Shown: positions 42,617 through 49,937 of the stretch, one piece after another | How positions within the stretch are numbered: the stretch's first letter is position 1 | Layout of the letters: every line of letters begins with the position of its first letter | Assembly (NCBI GenBank): GCA_910584595.1 | Contig: CAJUBQ010000005.1 | Span: 28,784 to 92,783 of the forward strand | DNA from: an uncultured Eubacterium sp. | GTDB lineage: Bacteria; Bacillota; Clostridia; Lachnospirales; Lachnospiraceae | DNA: 64,000 nt | Reading direction: 5' to 3' | Program-made: the position numbers and the translations under genes | The notes under the pieces: generated by a model | Told to the model about the DNA's origin: nothing | Seen by the model: only the letters and a program-made list of their open reading frames with translations | Databases searched by the model: none

Positions 42617-43529
42617 TTTTGTGTCAGCAGCAGTCTATTTAGATAATAGTTCAGATAATATATATGAATTTTTAAAGATGGCAAATGATGTGTTCAAAAG
42701 AAAATTTAAAAAGTGGGAATTTATTTGTATCGGAGCCGGATTGGAAAATGGAGCATTAGAAAGAATCAAAAAGTTCAAACAGGAAAATAAAGATGCGACT
42801 GTAAGTCTCATTGATATGGGATTTCCGCAAGGTCTGGAAGCAGCTATGAATGCGGGAACAGATCTGGCAATCGGAGATTATATTTACGAATTTGATACGT
42901 GTATGTTTGACTACGATCCGGAATTAATTCTGAAAGTTTACGAAAAAGCTATTTCTGGATATGATATTGCTGCTGCAGTTCCGTCAAAACAAAATAATAA
43001 ACAGTCTTCTAAGATATTTTACAATATTTATAATCATTTTTCCAGAACAAAGGAAAAGATTGGGCCGGAACGGTTTCGCATTTTATCCAGACGAGCCGTG
43101 AATCGAACTTGTTCCTATGGCAGGCTGATTCCATACCGAAAAGCAGTATATGCGTCCAGCGGTCTTAGGATGGCGAATCTTGAATATGACACAATTGGCA
43201 CAAAAAATAAAATACGCTGCAAAAATTCGGAGAAAATGAATACAGCTATCGATGCGTTAGTCATTTTTACGGATTTAGCTTATAAGTTTTCACTTTGTAT
43301 TTCTATATTGATGGCAATGTTTATGATGTTTGCAGGAGTTTATACAGTGATTGTTTATTTTGGCATGAATAAGCCGGTAGAAGGATGGGCGCCGCTTATG
43401 GGAATGATTTCTTTGGCGTTTTTTTCTGTATTTATAATTTTAACGATTATCATAAAATACCTGGATATTTTGTTAAAGTTGGTTTTTAAGAGACAGAAGT
43501 ATTTAATATCTTCAGTTGAAAGGCTGTAA
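42603..43529 (+). CDS. membrane family 2 glycosyltransferase (GtrB-like)
   Basis: This 308-residue protein has a divergent GT-A domain (about 1-215) with FPQGLEAAMNAGTDLAIGDY and FDTCMFDYDPEL, then two C-terminal transmembrane helices (about 230-258 and 270-298). This is the architecture of GtrB/DPM-type transferases that charge polyprenyl phosphate. The start at 42603 (MKENNFVSA) lies within the previous gene; 42588 is an alternative. It is followed by a polytopic GT-C-like protein that could use the lipid-linked sugar outside the cell. Confidence 0.8.
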   Translation: MKENNFVSAAVYLDNSSDNIYEFLKMANDVFKRKFKKWEFICIGAGLENGALERIKKFKQENKDATVSLIDMGFPQGLEAAMNAGTDLAIGDYIYEFDTCMFDYDPELILKVYEKAISGYDIAAAVPSKQNNKQSSKIFYNIYNHFSRTKEKIGPERFRILSRRAVNRTCSYGRLIPYRKAVYASSGLRMANLEYDTIGTKNKIRCKNSEKMNTAIDALVIFTDLAYKFSLCISILMAMFMMFAGVYTVIVYFGMNKPVEGWAPLMGMISLAFFSVFIILTIIIKYLDILLKLVFKRQKYLISSVERL

Positions 43530-43582
43530 AAGTTGTAAATTTTGTCTATGTATAAATAGATTGTAAAAGATAGGGGGATGTG

Positions 43583-45340
43583 ATGAGAAAAAATATATGT
43601 TGCAGAGGTTTGGTCATTTTTTTATTCCTTCTGCCAATAGCTGTATTGTTTTTGTGCATTCAACATTATGGTGTAAATGTAGTTTTTTGGGATGAATGGG
43701 CGGTTGTACGTCTATATGAGGATCTTGTATCAAACGGTTTTTCATTCGCAAAATTGTTTGCACAACATAATGAACACCGCATGTTTTTTCCAAACATCAT
43801 TATGCTGTTAACGTCTTATTTTACGGGATGGGATGTGAAGGCAGAAATGTATATCAGCGCTTGTATGCTTTCAATCACTTATTATGTATGTGTTAAAACG
43901 GCAATTGGAAAAAAAGTGAAAGACTTTACAGGTAAAGATGCATTATTTGCTGCGCTGACAGGTGGATGTCTGTTTAGCGCCTGCCAATGGGAAAATTTGC
44001 TTATGGGATTTCAGCTGGCATGGTATTTGATCGTTATATCCGTCATTTTCAGTTTAGTGTTTTATGCAAAATATTATGAAAAAGGCAGAATCATGGATGG
44101 GAGTGTTTCGCTGCTTTTTGCAACGGTAGCTACATATAGCAGTTTACAGGGAATAGCGGTTTGGTTTATGCTTGCAGCTTTATATTTGTTTTTATCACTT
44201 TCAATACGTAAGTGGGGCAGTTTAAAAAAAATACTTCCTTTTGGTATGGTTGGAGCCGTAGAAATTGCATTTTACTTTTATAAGTTTACAATGGTACAAC
44301 AACACGAACAGTATAGGATGATAAACATTGTTCAATGTTTGGAATTTATGATGAAGCAGATTGGTTATATTTTTAATAATTCGAATGAAAGGGTGTCGCT
44401 GTTGCTTGGAACAATGTTATTTTTGGCAGCCATTCTTTTAATGTTTTATCTTATCTATACGAAAAAAGGCGATCAGTATGCAATGCCTGTAGGAATGATG
44501 ATGTTTGGTATGGGAGTAATACTTATGATTTCAATAGGACGCAGTAATTTAGCCTTAACATCACGTTATACAACTTATGCGTTAATGATTCTTATCGGAT
44601 GGCTTGCCATTATATATAGAGAGATAAATGATAATATGGGCAAGCTATCAGTCAATGTAGAAATGAGTCAGTTTTTTGCTGCAGCAGAGGGAATGATGAT
44701 AGCTTTGTGCATTGTGGAAAGTCTGGATTCGCTTCAAATATGTGGCTTGACATATACATCAAGGATGGAAGCGAGAGAGGCATTGCAAAATTATAAAGAT
44801 GTGCCGTTTGATTCACTCAAAAAGGTGTGTTATTGGCAAAACTGTGAAGAAGCATATGAGGATGTTCACATATTGGAACAACGAAATTGGAATGTTTGGA
44901 ACGATAAACATCTGCTTTATGAAAGAGCAGATATAAGTGGTATTGAAATCAGTAATACTCCGTTGGATACTTATAACATGGAAGCAGTAATATGGGATCA
45001 AGAATCTAAAGTTATGTCTGTCGGAGGCTGGGCAGTTGATGGAAATTCTATGCAGGAATATGATCGTATGCTTGTAAAAGTAAACGACACATATTATAAG
45101 AGCAAAGATCATTTAGAACGTAAAGATGTTGCAAAGCATTTTGAAAATGAAAAATTTGCATATAGCGGTTTTACATTTTCAAAATCTATAGACATCATGC
45201 ATGAGGGAGTCAATATAATTTCTTTCATAATGATTGCTCAAGATGGAAAAACTGCATATGCCAGTAATGCTTCTTTTATTTATTTTTCACAAGAAACTGG
45301 AGTGTATCGTTGTGATGAGTTTGGAGAGGCTATAGGATAA
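43583..45340 (+). CDS. polytopic membrane protein, GT-C-like transferase
   Basis: This 585-residue protein has an N-terminal helix, then VVFWDEWAVV and QHNEHRMFFP. Acidic and His-rich loops of this kind, early after the first helix, are typical of GT-C fold transferases that use polyprenyl-phosphate sugars on the outer face. About ten helices fill residues 10-400, followed by a soluble domain of about 150 residues. It would complete the lipid-linked pathway started by the two GT2 proteins upstream. GGGGGATGTG precedes the ATG at 43583. The specific sugar is unknown. Confidence 0.72.
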   Translation: MRKNICCRGLVIFLFLLPIAVLFLCIQHYGVNVVFWDEWAVVRLYEDLVSNGFSFAKLFAQHNEHRMFFPNIIMLLTSYFTGWDVKAEMYISACMLSITYYVCVKTAIGKKVKDFTGKDALFAALTGGCLFSACQWENLLMGFQLAWYLIVISVIFSLVFYAKYYEKGRIMDGSVSLLFATVATYSSLQGIAVWFMLAALYLFLSLSIRKWGSLKKILPFGMVGAVEIAFYFYKFTMVQQHEQYRMINIVQCLEFMMKQIGYIFNNSNERVSLLLGTMLFLAAILLMFYLIYTKKGDQYAMPVGMMMFGMGVILMISIGRSNLALTSRYTTYALMILIGWLAIIYREINDNMGKLSVNVEMSQFFAAAEGMMIALCIVESLDSLQICGLTYTSRMEAREALQNYKDVPFDSLKKVCYWQNCEEAYEDVHILEQRNWNVWNDKHLLYERADISGIEISNTPLDTYNMEAVIWDQESKVMSVGGWAVDGNSMQEYDRMLVKVNDTYYKSKDHLERKDVAKHFENEKFAYSGFTFSKSIDIMHEGVNIISFIMIAQDGKTAYASNASFIYFSQETGVYRCDEFGEAIG

Positions 45341-45958
45341 GATAGAAAAAGTAGGAAAAAACATAAAAAAGATAAAACACAGTGATAATTTTATAAAAAA
45401 GTGGAAGCAGGTTATGCCTATCATTTTACTGCCAATTGTCAGCTATGTCATTTTAGGGCCTTTAGAAATTTATTTTGGAAATAAAAAAGATTTTGCATTT
45501 TGCTTTACAGATTTTTTCGGAATATTTTTGATAATAGCTGTTTTGACTTGGCTCGTCTTAAGCTTGCTGGCTGCATTATTGCCTGAAAAAATAAAAAAAG
45601 AAATCATGACATTGATTGCAGGGTTTGGTGTGGCATCCTATTTGCAAAATATGTTTATGAACGTCAAATTAAGTGAAATTGACGGCAGTCCGATGCGTTG
45701 GGAAAAATTGCAAGATACGGAGAGTATGCAGGGATTACCAAGTTGGACAGAAATTTCGCCCAGCTAATGAAAAATGAGATGGAAGCTATGGTGGAGGAAG
45801 GCAATTATAACCAATGGTATGAATATGTGCTTGTACAGCTGATATTTAAAAATGAGTTCCAGCTGTATTATAAAGATATTGCTGACTATGACTGGACAGA
45901 GGTGGATTGTGTCAGCGATTTGCTTCATGCAAAAAATATTCATATGAGAGAAAAATAA
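45315..45958 (+). pseudogene. broken membrane-protein gene at the end of the glycan cluster
   Basis: The frame from ATG 45315 is stopped by an in-frame TAG at 45333. It then stays open from 45336 through an N-terminal fragment with about three transmembrane helices (PIILLPIVSYVILGPLEIYF, LIAGFGVASYLQNMFM) to a stop at 45765-45767. A second fragment in another frame (about 45698-45958) gives LDRNFAQLMKNEMEAM and DIADYDWTEVDCVSDLL. The two fragments are joined by a frame change near 45690-45750 or by loss of the centre of a larger gene. The N-terminus resembles large surface-glycan membrane proteins, but I cannot name the family with certainty. A translatable start at 45414 remains possible. 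Confidence 0.65.
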
Positions 45959-45977
45959 ATAGATTATGTTTTCTGTA

Positions 45978-46016
45978 AGTATCATAGTTCTTGAGGCGGA
46001 CTGTGATACTTTTTTG
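45978..46016 (+). terminator. terminator at the end of the glycan cluster
   Basis: AGTATCATAGT (45978-45988) pairs with ACTGTGATACT (46000-46010) with one wobble around an 11-base loop and is followed by TTTTTTG. Confidence 0.85.
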
Positions 46017-46228
46017 ATTTATAGGAAATTGTGTCTTATGGAACAGTCAAAAAAACGTATTTTTGAAAATCATAAACAATTATGTTTTTTGTGTAGTACC
46101 TCCAGATGGCTGCGTTCATTAGCTTTATAAATCAGATATTAGCGCGAGAATACTTGGTTGAAAATTTGGTTTCATAACTTAGAACATCAATTTCATTTGT
46201 TTAGAAAAACTATTTGTGTAAATAAATA

Positions 46229-46257
46229 TTGACAAATTAGAAGCTTAGTATTAAATT
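46229..46257 (+). promoter_or_regulatory. promoter-like pair in the decayed region
   Basis: TTGACA (46229-46234), a 17-base spacer and TAAATT (46252-46257) are present. The first intact gene downstream begins about 550 bases away, so the promoter may be a relic or may drive a long leader containing the 46643-46736 structure. Confidence 0.4.
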
Positions 46258-46458
46258 ATATTCAAACAATACCAAATTTGCCAAAACAAAATCTTTTTAT
46301 GTTTTGGATACAAGAGCGGTAAAAAATGAAAAAATACAAGGTTATGATTGGAATAAATATCATAAAGAATATGATACCACGACTTTACAACTTTAAAAAT
46401 AATATTCTTGTTACCGAACCAGCTGCTTCAAGGAGTTAATCATAATATCTGATTTTAA

Positions 46459-46599
46459 CTGTGTTTGGACTTTTTTGACGAAAGTGGCATAAAATGTCTG
46501 AACAGTGACCGGATGGAATCAGTTGATTCCATTGCTAAAACGGTTAAAGCCAGCAGGAACAGCGTTTCAATAGTAGGTATGGAAAAAGTTCTAAAATAA
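46459..46599 (+). pseudogene. short remnant of an unidentified gene
   Basis: This 46-codon open stretch lacks a start and reads like real protein (DRMESVDSIAKTVKASRNSV) up to a TAA at 46597-46599. It has no ribosome site and follows other broken frames. I cannot assign a family. Confidence 0.3.
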
Positions 46600-46642
46600 C
46601 TATAAAAATATCAGTACAGTCTACCAATTAAATTATTTTCGT

Positions 46643-46736
46643 TGTATAATAAGTTTGACGTATAAAGTCACTCTCTTTCGTTATTTTGTTGTGCTAACTT
46701 ATTATACATCGGAAAGTGCTTTGTGCGTCATTTTTT
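46643..46736 (+). ncRNA. interleaved inverted repeats, possible pseudoknot with terminator tail
   Basis: Arm A (46643-46655, TGTATAATAAGTT) is perfectly complementary to A' (46696-46708). Arm B (46656-46672) pairs with B' (46715-46730) in 16 pairs with two wobbles and one bulged base, and B' is followed by TTTTTT. The order A-B-A'-B' cannot form nested hairpins; as RNA it would be an H-type pseudoknot or two competing stems. It lies 72 bases before a three-gene operon. An RNA role is inference; a DNA operator or recombination site is the alternative. Confidence 0.4.
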
Positions 46737-46808
46737 ATAAAATGTTGTAAAGTGGTGAAGAAGCATTTGATTTCAAATAATTGAGAAAATGAGAGGCGGT
46801 TGATTAAA

Positions 46809-47081
46809 ATGAATAATTTGACAGCGATTGAGAAAGTGAACAAAGAAATTGATGAAATAACCACAAGCATTCATTCTCTGCAGACAGGAATCAGCACAAA
46901 AGACCATCTGACAATATCACAGCTTGATGTTCTTATGCAAAAAAAAGCAGCCCTGCTTGAAAAAAAATGTTCCTTGATAAATGAATATTCGAACCGGTTG
47001 GAAGAAGACCGAAAAATGCTGGAAGAAGAAGAAAAAAAGGCAGGTATCTTACGAAAGATACTCGAAACAGTACGAAATTAA
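46809..47081 (+). CDS. small coiled-coil protein, first gene of unknown operon
   Basis: I do not recognise this 90-residue protein. It is highly charged and almost fully helical, with two heptad-rich stretches (about 5-25 and 45-85, for example KKAALLEKKCSLINEYSNRL). There is no signal peptide or transmembrane segment. The start at 46809 follows AGGCGG with about 9 bases of spacing; a TTG at 46800 is less likely. It is followed 18 bases later by a gene whose product has a glycine-rich hydrophobic helix, and the three genes look like one operon. Confidence 0.75.
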   Translation: MNNLTAIEKVNKEIDEITTSIHSLQTGISTKDHLTISQLDVLMQKKAALLEKKCSLINEYSNRLEEDRKMLEEEEKKAGILRKILETVRN

Positions 47082-47099
47082 GTAAAAGGAGACCGTCTT

Positions 47100-47612
47100 A
47101 TGAATTTAAATTATGAAGCTCTAATGCAGCAGTCTTCCAGACTGTTTCAATTGATCCGCGAGGAACAAGATACCCTGCGAAAATCTAAAATCACCTTTTC
47201 TACATATATGAGCGACGAATCACTTAAACAGCTGAATAATAGCATTATCAAAATTGGGTGTAAAGTTCCTCCAGAAAAACTAATGGATGGTGCAGGAGCA
47301 CTTGCAGCACTGGCTTTAGCAAATCCTGCACTTTTAATTGGCGGCATACTGATTGGAGGAGGAGCGCTTGCTGTCGATGCTTATCAGAGGAACAAGGCTG
47401 AGCAGGAAGCCCGAAAAGCTTTGGAAGACGCATTCAAATATCTGGTTGTCAATTTAGAAAAAATAAATGAGTTGTTAAATCAAAAGCTGAATGAGCTGAA
47501 TCAGATTTCTCGGATTAATTTTGTGCGCCGTGAGAAATTGCAAGCCGAAATCTCTGCTCTTAAAGAACAAATATCGGAAATCCGTTCTTTTATGCATAGT
47601 GTTTCAGCTTGA
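47100..47612 (+). CDS. coiled-coil protein with glycine-rich hydrophobic helix
   Basis: I do not recognise this 170-residue protein. Residues 1-60 are helical and polar. About 64-92 is a long hydrophobic glycine/alanine-rich segment (ALLIGGILIGGGALAVDAY) suited to membrane insertion with glycine-zipper packing. Residues 95-170 are a strong coiled coil (LEKINELLNQKLNELNQI). Helix-hydrophobic-helix layouts occur in pore-forming and membrane-remodelling proteins, but no family could be named. AAAGGAGA precedes the ATG. It lies 10 bases before the third gene of the operon. Confidence 0.75.
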   Translation: MNLNYEALMQQSSRLFQLIREEQDTLRKSKITFSTYMSDESLKQLNNSIIKIGCKVPPEKLMDGAGALAALALANPALLIGGILIGGGALAVDAYQRNKAEQEARKALEDAFKYLVVNLEKINELLNQKLNELNQISRINFVRREKLQAEISALKEQISEIRSFMHSVSA

Positions 47613-47622
47613 GGAGGCAGTT

Positions 47623-49044
47623 ATGAAAGATTTTTATAGTGAATTATTAAATATCGAGGGACATTTTCAAAGCAAATTTGCAAAGGATATGCAAAATTTA
47701 AAAGAAAGCTTTTCTATGGAGCTTAAGGAACGCCAGGCGCTTTTAGAAATGAATGATGATTTGGAAAAACTTCTTTCCCATGCAGAGGAAATAGCTTCAG
47801 CAAAGGGTATTGACATTTCCAGCGAAACTGAGGCATTTCGTGTAGTCAGGGCAGAACCAAAACCTATGCATGCCAGACCTGTATTGCCCGTAACAGATGA
47901 TGACATAGACCAGCTGTTTTTACAGTACTGCGATAAAGCCCATGAAGCAGGCTTTAACGATGTAAAGATTCAGCAGCTGCTTACTCCAGAAGAACTTCTA
48001 ATGGCCGATGTGTTAGAAAGAAGGATTCATGAGCTGTTCGAACTGCGTACGACTTTACGGGGAAAGGAGACGGCTATTCTTTCGTGTGTTACTCTGATGA
48101 GAGCATTTTGCCTTAAGATGCTTCCGGAAGTTAAGACAGCTCTTGATGAGAAAAAGCGGGAAATTCAAAGCAGTATGCCTGAACTGAAAAAAACATCTGA
48201 AAACATTATGTCTGTCACTGAAATAAACACCCAGGCAATGGATCTGCTAAAACAGGCTGGTTTTAGCGGAACTGTCCGCTCACCCGATGAAATTATGAGA
48301 GGGCGGGTACCGTTTGATCTAGAAAGAAATAACACAGTCAGCAGAAATGATATTCTGGGCTTTATGCCTGGCATTGGATGGCTCATTGGCATCATCAATA
48401 TCCTGACGGGGACGGTAACAAACAAGGATTTTTGCAGTTATGCCGTAGACATGTCAGATAGCAACGCTCCTAAAATGCTTCTGGAAAATGTGCATATGCC
48501 TGTTCTCATTCCAAAAGTTCTTTCAGCTGTTTTTAGCCAGCGAGAATCCGTCTATTGTGCCGTTCTGCGTGAGGCAAAGATACAGGGATGCCATATTGCA
48601 GATGCTCATGAGATTAAAGCAATCATAGACGGAACAGAGAACAGCCCATTCAGTATTAAGGATTCTTTGTATGAGCTTCACAAATGCTTTGGTATTTATA
48701 CAGTCCATGCAGAGGAGATAGCCAAAATTAAGGCAAATCAGATGTTGGATAAAATCGCCGCATATATTTGCGCCGTACAATATGATTCCAGAATCGATGG
48801 GACGATACAGGATTATACAGTCCGCACGAACCAGATCTTATCTCTTTCAGCCGCTGCAGCAGCAGTGCTGTCATGGAAGAATTTCAAACATGGTGATCTG
48901 AGCGGTATCATTGTTTTTTACATTGAGCAGATCAAAAGTGCACAATTTTGGGCAAAAGCAAAGGTACAGTATTTAGAAAAAGTACATACAGATATTCTGA
49001 ACAATATCTGGCAGAGCAGCCAGAGCAATTTAGAACTAAATTAA
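47623..49044 (+). CDS. large helical protein of unknown function, third gene of operon
   Basis: I do not recognise this 473-residue protein. The N-terminus (1-65) is a charged coiled coil. Residues about 80-220 are helical with several acidic stretches, and about 246-266 form a short hydrophobic segment with Gly and Pro (GFMPGIGWLIGIINILTGTV). The C-terminal half is helical with an Ala-rich stretch (SLSAAAAAVLSW). No ATP- or GTP-binding loop, nuclease or transferase motif is visible. GAGGAGG precedes the start at 47623, right after the stop of the second gene. Close spacing of three genes implies that the products act together. Confidence 0.75.
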   Translation: MKDFYSELLNIEGHFQSKFAKDMQNLKESFSMELKERQALLEMNDDLEKLLSHAEEIASAKGIDISSETEAFRVVRAEPKPMHARPVLPVTDDDIDQLFLQYCDKAHEAGFNDVKIQQLLTPEELLMADVLERRIHELFELRTTLRGKETAILSCVTLMRAFCLKMLPEVKTALDEKKREIQSSMPELKKTSENIMSVTEINTQAMDLLKQAGFSGTVRSPDEIMRGRVPFDLERNNTVSRNDILGFMPGIGWLIGIINILTGTVTNKDFCSYAVDMSDSNAPKMLLENVHMPVLIPKVLSAVFSQRESVYCAVLREAKIQGCHIADAHEIKAIIDGTENSPFSIKDSLYELHKCFGIYTVHAEEIAKIKANQMLDKIAAYICAVQYDSRIDGTIQDYTVRTNQILSLSAAAAAVLSWKNFKHGDLSGIIVFYIEQIKSAQFWAKAKVQYLEKVHTDILNNIWQSSQSNLELN

Positions 49045-49119
49045 TCTATGTCTGCTAAGGGCATGATTTTACAGCTTTGTAAAGCTCAAAAACATTTTGG
49101 AGAACAGACAAATGTCTAA

Positions 49120-49260
49120 AGGATTTTGGTATTTGGTATATCATTTATACAGACATGGGATGGTAAAACAACCTGCTCCACAACATGGATGAAGAACATG
49201 GGCAGTCCGTTGATTATCAGTGCGCCAGATTTGCGAACTGGGCATTATCTTGAAGAATGA
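49120..49260 (+). pseudogene. possible remnant of an ATP-binding protein
   Basis: An open stretch of 46 codons without a start reads as a hydrophobic strand (ILVFGISFIQ) followed by TWDGKTTCSTTW, which weakly resembles a P-loop. It ends at TGA 49258-49260. It is flanked by stops, with no ribosome site and no downstream continuation. Confidence 0.3.
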
Positions 49261-49685
49261 CTAAAAATGTTTCGAAGCTTTTTGACCACACCGCACATAA
49301 CGGATCCAATTACCTGAACGGACATTGTTTTGTAAGCGTAATGCTTTGCGTTCCAGTATAGGAATAAAAGAAAAATTCATTATCTTTCTGCTTCGCTCGG
49401 ATACCGCATGTGGCAGAAAAAGGAAGTGTAGCCTGAGCTTGCAGCATCCATGGTGTAGCAGATTATGCACGTATTCAGCGAAAAGAAAAGGGTGTATTCT
49501 GCGCCTTGCAGGAAAAATCCCCGCTGAATCAGACGGGGAGTAGTCGTAATTATGCCGTTTTCGTGGAAAAAGTCGAGACTCAAATAAAATCAAATGCCAT
49601 AATTAAGGCTATAAAACAGCTAATTTAGAAACAGAGATATCATTTATAATGTGGTGAACATGGTATACTTGTTAATTTTTTAACG

Positions 49686-49717
49686 AGCGCATTTGCATAA
49701 TAGCAGGTGCGCTTTTT
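49686..49717 (+). terminator. terminator in the accessory region
   Basis: AGCGCATTTGC (49686-49696) pairs with GCAGGTGCGCT (49703-49713) in 11 pairs including two wobbles, with a 6-base loop and a following T-run. No intact gene ends nearby; it may close the three-gene operon transcript or a lost gene. Confidence 0.8.
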
Positions 49718-49937
49718 CGCTTTCGGAAAAAGATTCCAATAGATAAGGGATATTTGCTTGAAGTTCTTCTTTAAAATGTATATAATATTGACAATTGAGT
49801 TTTCATAAATGCCGCTTGTTTATGGTTGCAATGCCGGATAGTCCAGCAATTCCCTGATAAAGTCGCTTTTAATTTGACAAGCCAAAACAGAGTGGCAGAA
49901 TAATATGAATATATGAATATAAATGGAAAGGAACCTT

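Larger units (their letters stand above)
45960..46808. other. gene-poor accessory region with remnants
   Basis: No complete gene is visible in about 850 bases. The region holds a terminator (45978-46016), a promoter-like pair at 46229-46257, a short coding-like fragment (46459-46599) and an interleaved inverted repeat (46643-46736). It looks like eroded accessory DNA upstream of an intact three-gene operon. Confidence 0.6.
49045..49937. other. gene-poor region after the unknown operon
   Basis: About 890 bases have no intact gene. They include a possible ATPase-like remnant (49120-49260), a GC-richer stretch around 49320-49550 with only shadow frames, a small CCCCG/CGGGG hairpin near 49520, and a good terminator at 49686-49717. 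The radical SAM gene that follows has a TTGACA at 49874-49879 with no convincing -10 box. Confidence 0.6.

Noticed and set aside
49261..49593. 110-residue minus-strand frame and overlapping plus-strand frame (49325-49543)
   Set aside because: Neither has a ribosome site or a protein-like pattern; both overlap each other and a small hairpin.
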